From Lichtheimia corymbifera B2541 (taxonomy: Eukaryota > Mucoromycota > Mucoromycetes > Mucorales > Lichtheimiaceae), in the NCBI GenBank assembly GCA_000697475.1, contig JNEU01000554.1, positions 1-48,452 of the forward strand: a stretch of DNA of 48,452 nt, given 5' to 3'. The position numbers were made by a program, and so were the translations under genes. Position 1 is the first letter of the stretch. Each line of letters starts with the position of its first letter. This document shows positions 46,677-48,452 of the stretch, piece by piece. Below the pieces are notes generated by a model that had not been told where the DNA came from, did not search any database, and saw nothing but the letters and a program-made list of their open reading frames with translations.

Positions 46677-47405
46677 TGGGATTCCCCATCTCGCACTTGA
46701 AACTTGGTCAGAAGGTACTCTCGCACATGCTGATCAACTTCATTCATTTAAAAACCGCATGGTTCATTATGAACATTTTGAATGCGGGCCAGCCCAAATT
46801 TAGGGAAAAGTAGGGTCGGCGCTCCTGTTCGCCGAGATTGCCCACCTCGAACCTGAAACTTTCACACAACACCCTTTCGACCACGCCGAGCAATTTCGTT
46901 CCCATAAAGATCCCAGAGTTCATTATGAAAACCTTGAATGTGGGAGAGACGACGAATGGATGGTAACATAAATAGGGTGCGCGCCGATATTGCCCACGGC
47001 GACGTGAAACTTGGTCAGAAGGTACTCTCGCACATGCTGATCAACTTCATTCATTTAAAAACCGCATGGTTCATTATGAACATTTTGAATGCGGGCCAGC
47101 CCAAATTTAGGGAAAAGTAGGGTCGGCGCTCCTGTTCGCCGAGATTGCCCACCTCGAACCTGAAACTTTCACACAACACCCTTTCGACCACGCCGAGCAA
47201 TTTCGTTCCCATAAAGATCCCAGAGTTCATTATGAAAACCTTGAATGTGGGAGAGACGACGAATGGATGGTAACATAAATAGGGTGCGCGCCGATATTGC
47301 CCACGGCGACGTCGAAACTTGGTCAGGAGGTGCTCTCAGTCATGCTGATCAACATCGTTCTCATAAAGCCTCTACACATCATTATGGACATTTGGAGAAA
47401 CAGGC
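46677..47405 (+). repeat. E-modules 2-6, tandem array with exact 307-bp duplication
   Basis: 46698-47004 and 47005-47311 are identical by eye over 307 bp. Each 307-bp unit contains two related modules, so GAAACTT starts recur at 46699, 46855, 47006, 47162 and 47314 (spacing 151-156 bp). The modules translate as ETWSEGTLAHADQLHSFK, ETFTQHPFDHAEQFRSHK, the same two again, and ETWSGGALSHADQHRSHK, each preceded by an I-x-x-L/G-like lead and followed by a HY-x-x-[LF]E end. Frames are not continuous between modules, so the present DNA does not encode one long protein. Confidence 0.85.
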
Positions 47406-47640
47406 ACCTTCATGTTTTTCCTATGCTGTAAGCATAATGCCATAGGTAAGGTGGTGTTTGTTCATTGTAAAGTATCATCCAAATGAGCTGTGTTACACAA
47501 ACACGTCCCTCTGCATCTTCCGCTCTATCAGGGTCTACCTACTTGACAATGAGCAAAGGCCACCTTTCATATAGCATCATGGTTACAGCATATGTAAAAC
47601 ACAAAGATGTCCATAACTCAAAATTCTACAATGAAACGTG
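47404..47640 (+). repeat. S-module copy 1
   Basis: The module starts after E-module 6 with a GGCA-CTT-ATGTTTT lead, passes through ATGAGCTGTGTTACACAAAC and GTCTACCTACTTGACAATGA, and continues to CATGGTTACAGCATATG. An open frame of 69 codons from 47483 covers it. It matches copy 2 (47924-48070) over about 145 bp with scattered differences. Confidence 0.75.
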
Positions 47641-47916
47641 GGTTCTTCAATCGAACAAAGCTGTGCGGCGGGGTCAAGCGCACCTTGTGTAGAAGTTTCA
47701 CGATCGTCGTGGCCAATCTCAGATTCACCCAATGTCACCACCAGCCAAAGTGAAATCAGGTCGACCTCGAATTTTTTTTTCGACTTTGGCTGGTGGTGAC
47801 ATTGCGAAATCTAGGATCGACGAGCTCGATCGTGAAACTTGCACCCAAGGTGCGCTTCAACCCGGCGAGCAACTTTGTTCGATTGAAGACCCCACGTTTC
47901 ATTGCAAAGTTTAGAG
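47618..47916. repeat. inverted pair of E-modules 7 and 8
   Basis: Module 7 lies on the minus strand (GAAAC at 47699) and module 8 on the plus strand (GAAAC at 47834). The inner arms 47730-47751 and 47783-47804 are perfect 22-bp complements, separated by 31 nt containing AGGTCGACCT and a T9 run. The outer arms stay about 85-90% complementary out to 47618/47916. Both copies read ETxTQGAL and QLCSIE[DE]PTFHC. Confidence 0.8.
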
Positions 47917-47923
47917 ATACAGG

Positions 47924-48070
47924 CAACTTTATGTTTTACATATGCTGTAACCATAATGCTATATGGAGAGTGGTGTTTGTTCATAGTCGAGTATCATGCA
48001 AATGAGCTGTGTTGCACAAAGAAGTCCGTCTGCATTTTCGGCTCTATCGGGGTCTACCTACTTGACAATG
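47924..48070 (+). repeat. S-module copy 2
   Basis: Same order as copy 1: GGCAACTTTATGTTTT, GCTGTAA-CATAATGC, GTGGTGTTTGTTCAT, AAATGAGCTGTGTT, GTCTACCTACTTGACAATGA. It ends where the 50-bp inverted end of the next element begins. Confidence 0.75.
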
Positions 48071-48299
48071 AAGAGCTAGTCCGGAGGACTAGCTCAAACC
48101 TGACACATGAATGCTGTGATCTAATTTCTCCGCTTTATTGAGCGAGTGCAGCTAGAAAATTGGATACAATAAAAAGTCTAATCTATAAGTCTAAATGTTC
48201 TTTGATCTATGAGCGAGCTGGAAAAGAAAAGGGAGGCGTGGGTGGGAAGATTCATGTGTCAGGTTTGAGCTAGTCCTCCGGACTAGCTCTTCATTGTCA
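48063..48299. mobile_element. 237-bp element with perfect 50-bp inverted ends
   Basis: 48063-48112 is the exact reverse complement of 48250-48299. Each end contains a hairpin GAGCTAGTC-CGGAG-GACTAGCTC (9-bp stem, 5-nt loop). The 137-nt interior is AT-rich and non-coding. No clear target duplication flanks the element. It is either a small foldback-type transposon or an inverted segmental duplication. Confidence 0.7.
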
Positions 48300-48313
48300 G
48301 TCAAAGACTCTCC

Positions 48314-48357
48314 TGACAATGAAGCAAGTCCATCGGTGTCAAACCTGACACATGAAT
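48314..48357 (+). repeat. third, hairpin-less copy of the element end
   Basis: TGACAATGAAG and TCAAACCTGACACATGAAT are both present in the same order as in the left 50-bp end, but the hairpin block is replaced by CAAGTCCATCGGTG. This may be the ancestral sequence before a hairpin was gained. Confidence 0.65.
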
Positions 48358-48448
48358 GCAGCTCCAGAGAAAAACCGTGAACCAGGATCAAGCCGAAGAC
48401 GAGGAAGAACCAGGTAACACCGAAGATGTGATATCAGAAGAAATATGA
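48354..48448 (+). CDS. possible acidic C-terminal exon at window edge
   Basis: A short plus frame MQLQRKTVNQDQAEDEEE continues PGNTEDVISEEI and stops at 48446-48448. The strongly acidic tail is protein-like, but no upstream exon can be joined and the window ends four bases later. It may be a chance ORF. Confidence 0.2.
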
Positions 48449-48452
48449 CGAG

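Noticed and set aside
46677..47405. Regular repeat array considered as CRISPR-like
   Set aside because: The window is eukaryotic. The spacing units are diverged copies of each other rather than constant repeats with unique spacers, and there are no cas-like genes.

Overview
The window is nuclear DNA from an early-diverging filamentous fungus, most likely Mucoromycota (Mucorales-like). The evidence is the mix of families (Cdc10-type septin, LIM-LIM-C1-RhoGAP, Grr1 F-box protein, RPL15, class I cAMP phosphodiesterase, SUT-like sugar carrier), many short GT-AG introns of about 50-190 bp in almost every gene, several micro-exons, and moderate GC. The genus was not determined. Gene models were spliced by hand. 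Every intact model totals a multiple of three, which supports the junctions.

Layout. 1-1018 is non-coding. 1-29.7 kb and 30.9-43.5 kb carry about 18 genes: UPF0658-like membrane protein (+), Cdc10 septin (-), four-finger C2H2 factor (+), UVR-motif coiled-coil protein (-), TCP11/Sok1-like protein (-), single-pass cell-surface protein (+), Pus4/TruB pseudouridine synthase (+), Grr1 F-box/LRR (+), RPL15 (+), 98-residue coiled-coil protein (-), LIM/C1/RhoGAP (+), DUF4112 protein (-), RGS protein (-), cAMP phosphodiesterase (-), small Gly/Ala-rich secreted protein with a frame break (-), SUT-like transporter (-), SAM methyltransferase (-) and BSC6/FHS-like MFS transporter (-). Gaps at 27.6-28.6 and 33-37 kb hold decayed coding fragments, including pieces that read like EMC2 and a mitochondrial citrate carrier.

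From 43.5 kb to the end the DNA changes character. There are no intact genes, but there is a TA-flanked MITE lying inside older coding-like remnants. There is also a cluster of related modules of about 150 bp whose translations share an E-T-x-[ST]...H-A-[DE]-Q motif, including an exact 307-bp tandem duplication, a long inverted pair, a second repeated spacer module, and a 237-bp element with perfect 50-bp inverted ends that themselves contain hairpins.

Functional themes. The Sok1-like, RGS and phosphodiesterase genes all belong to families that tune G-protein/cAMP/PKA signalling. The septin and the LIM-RhoGAP belong to families that cooperate in Cdc42-directed septin assembly. Grr1, RPL15 and Pus4 are housekeeping genes. 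Whether the grouping is more than chance needs synteny comparison.
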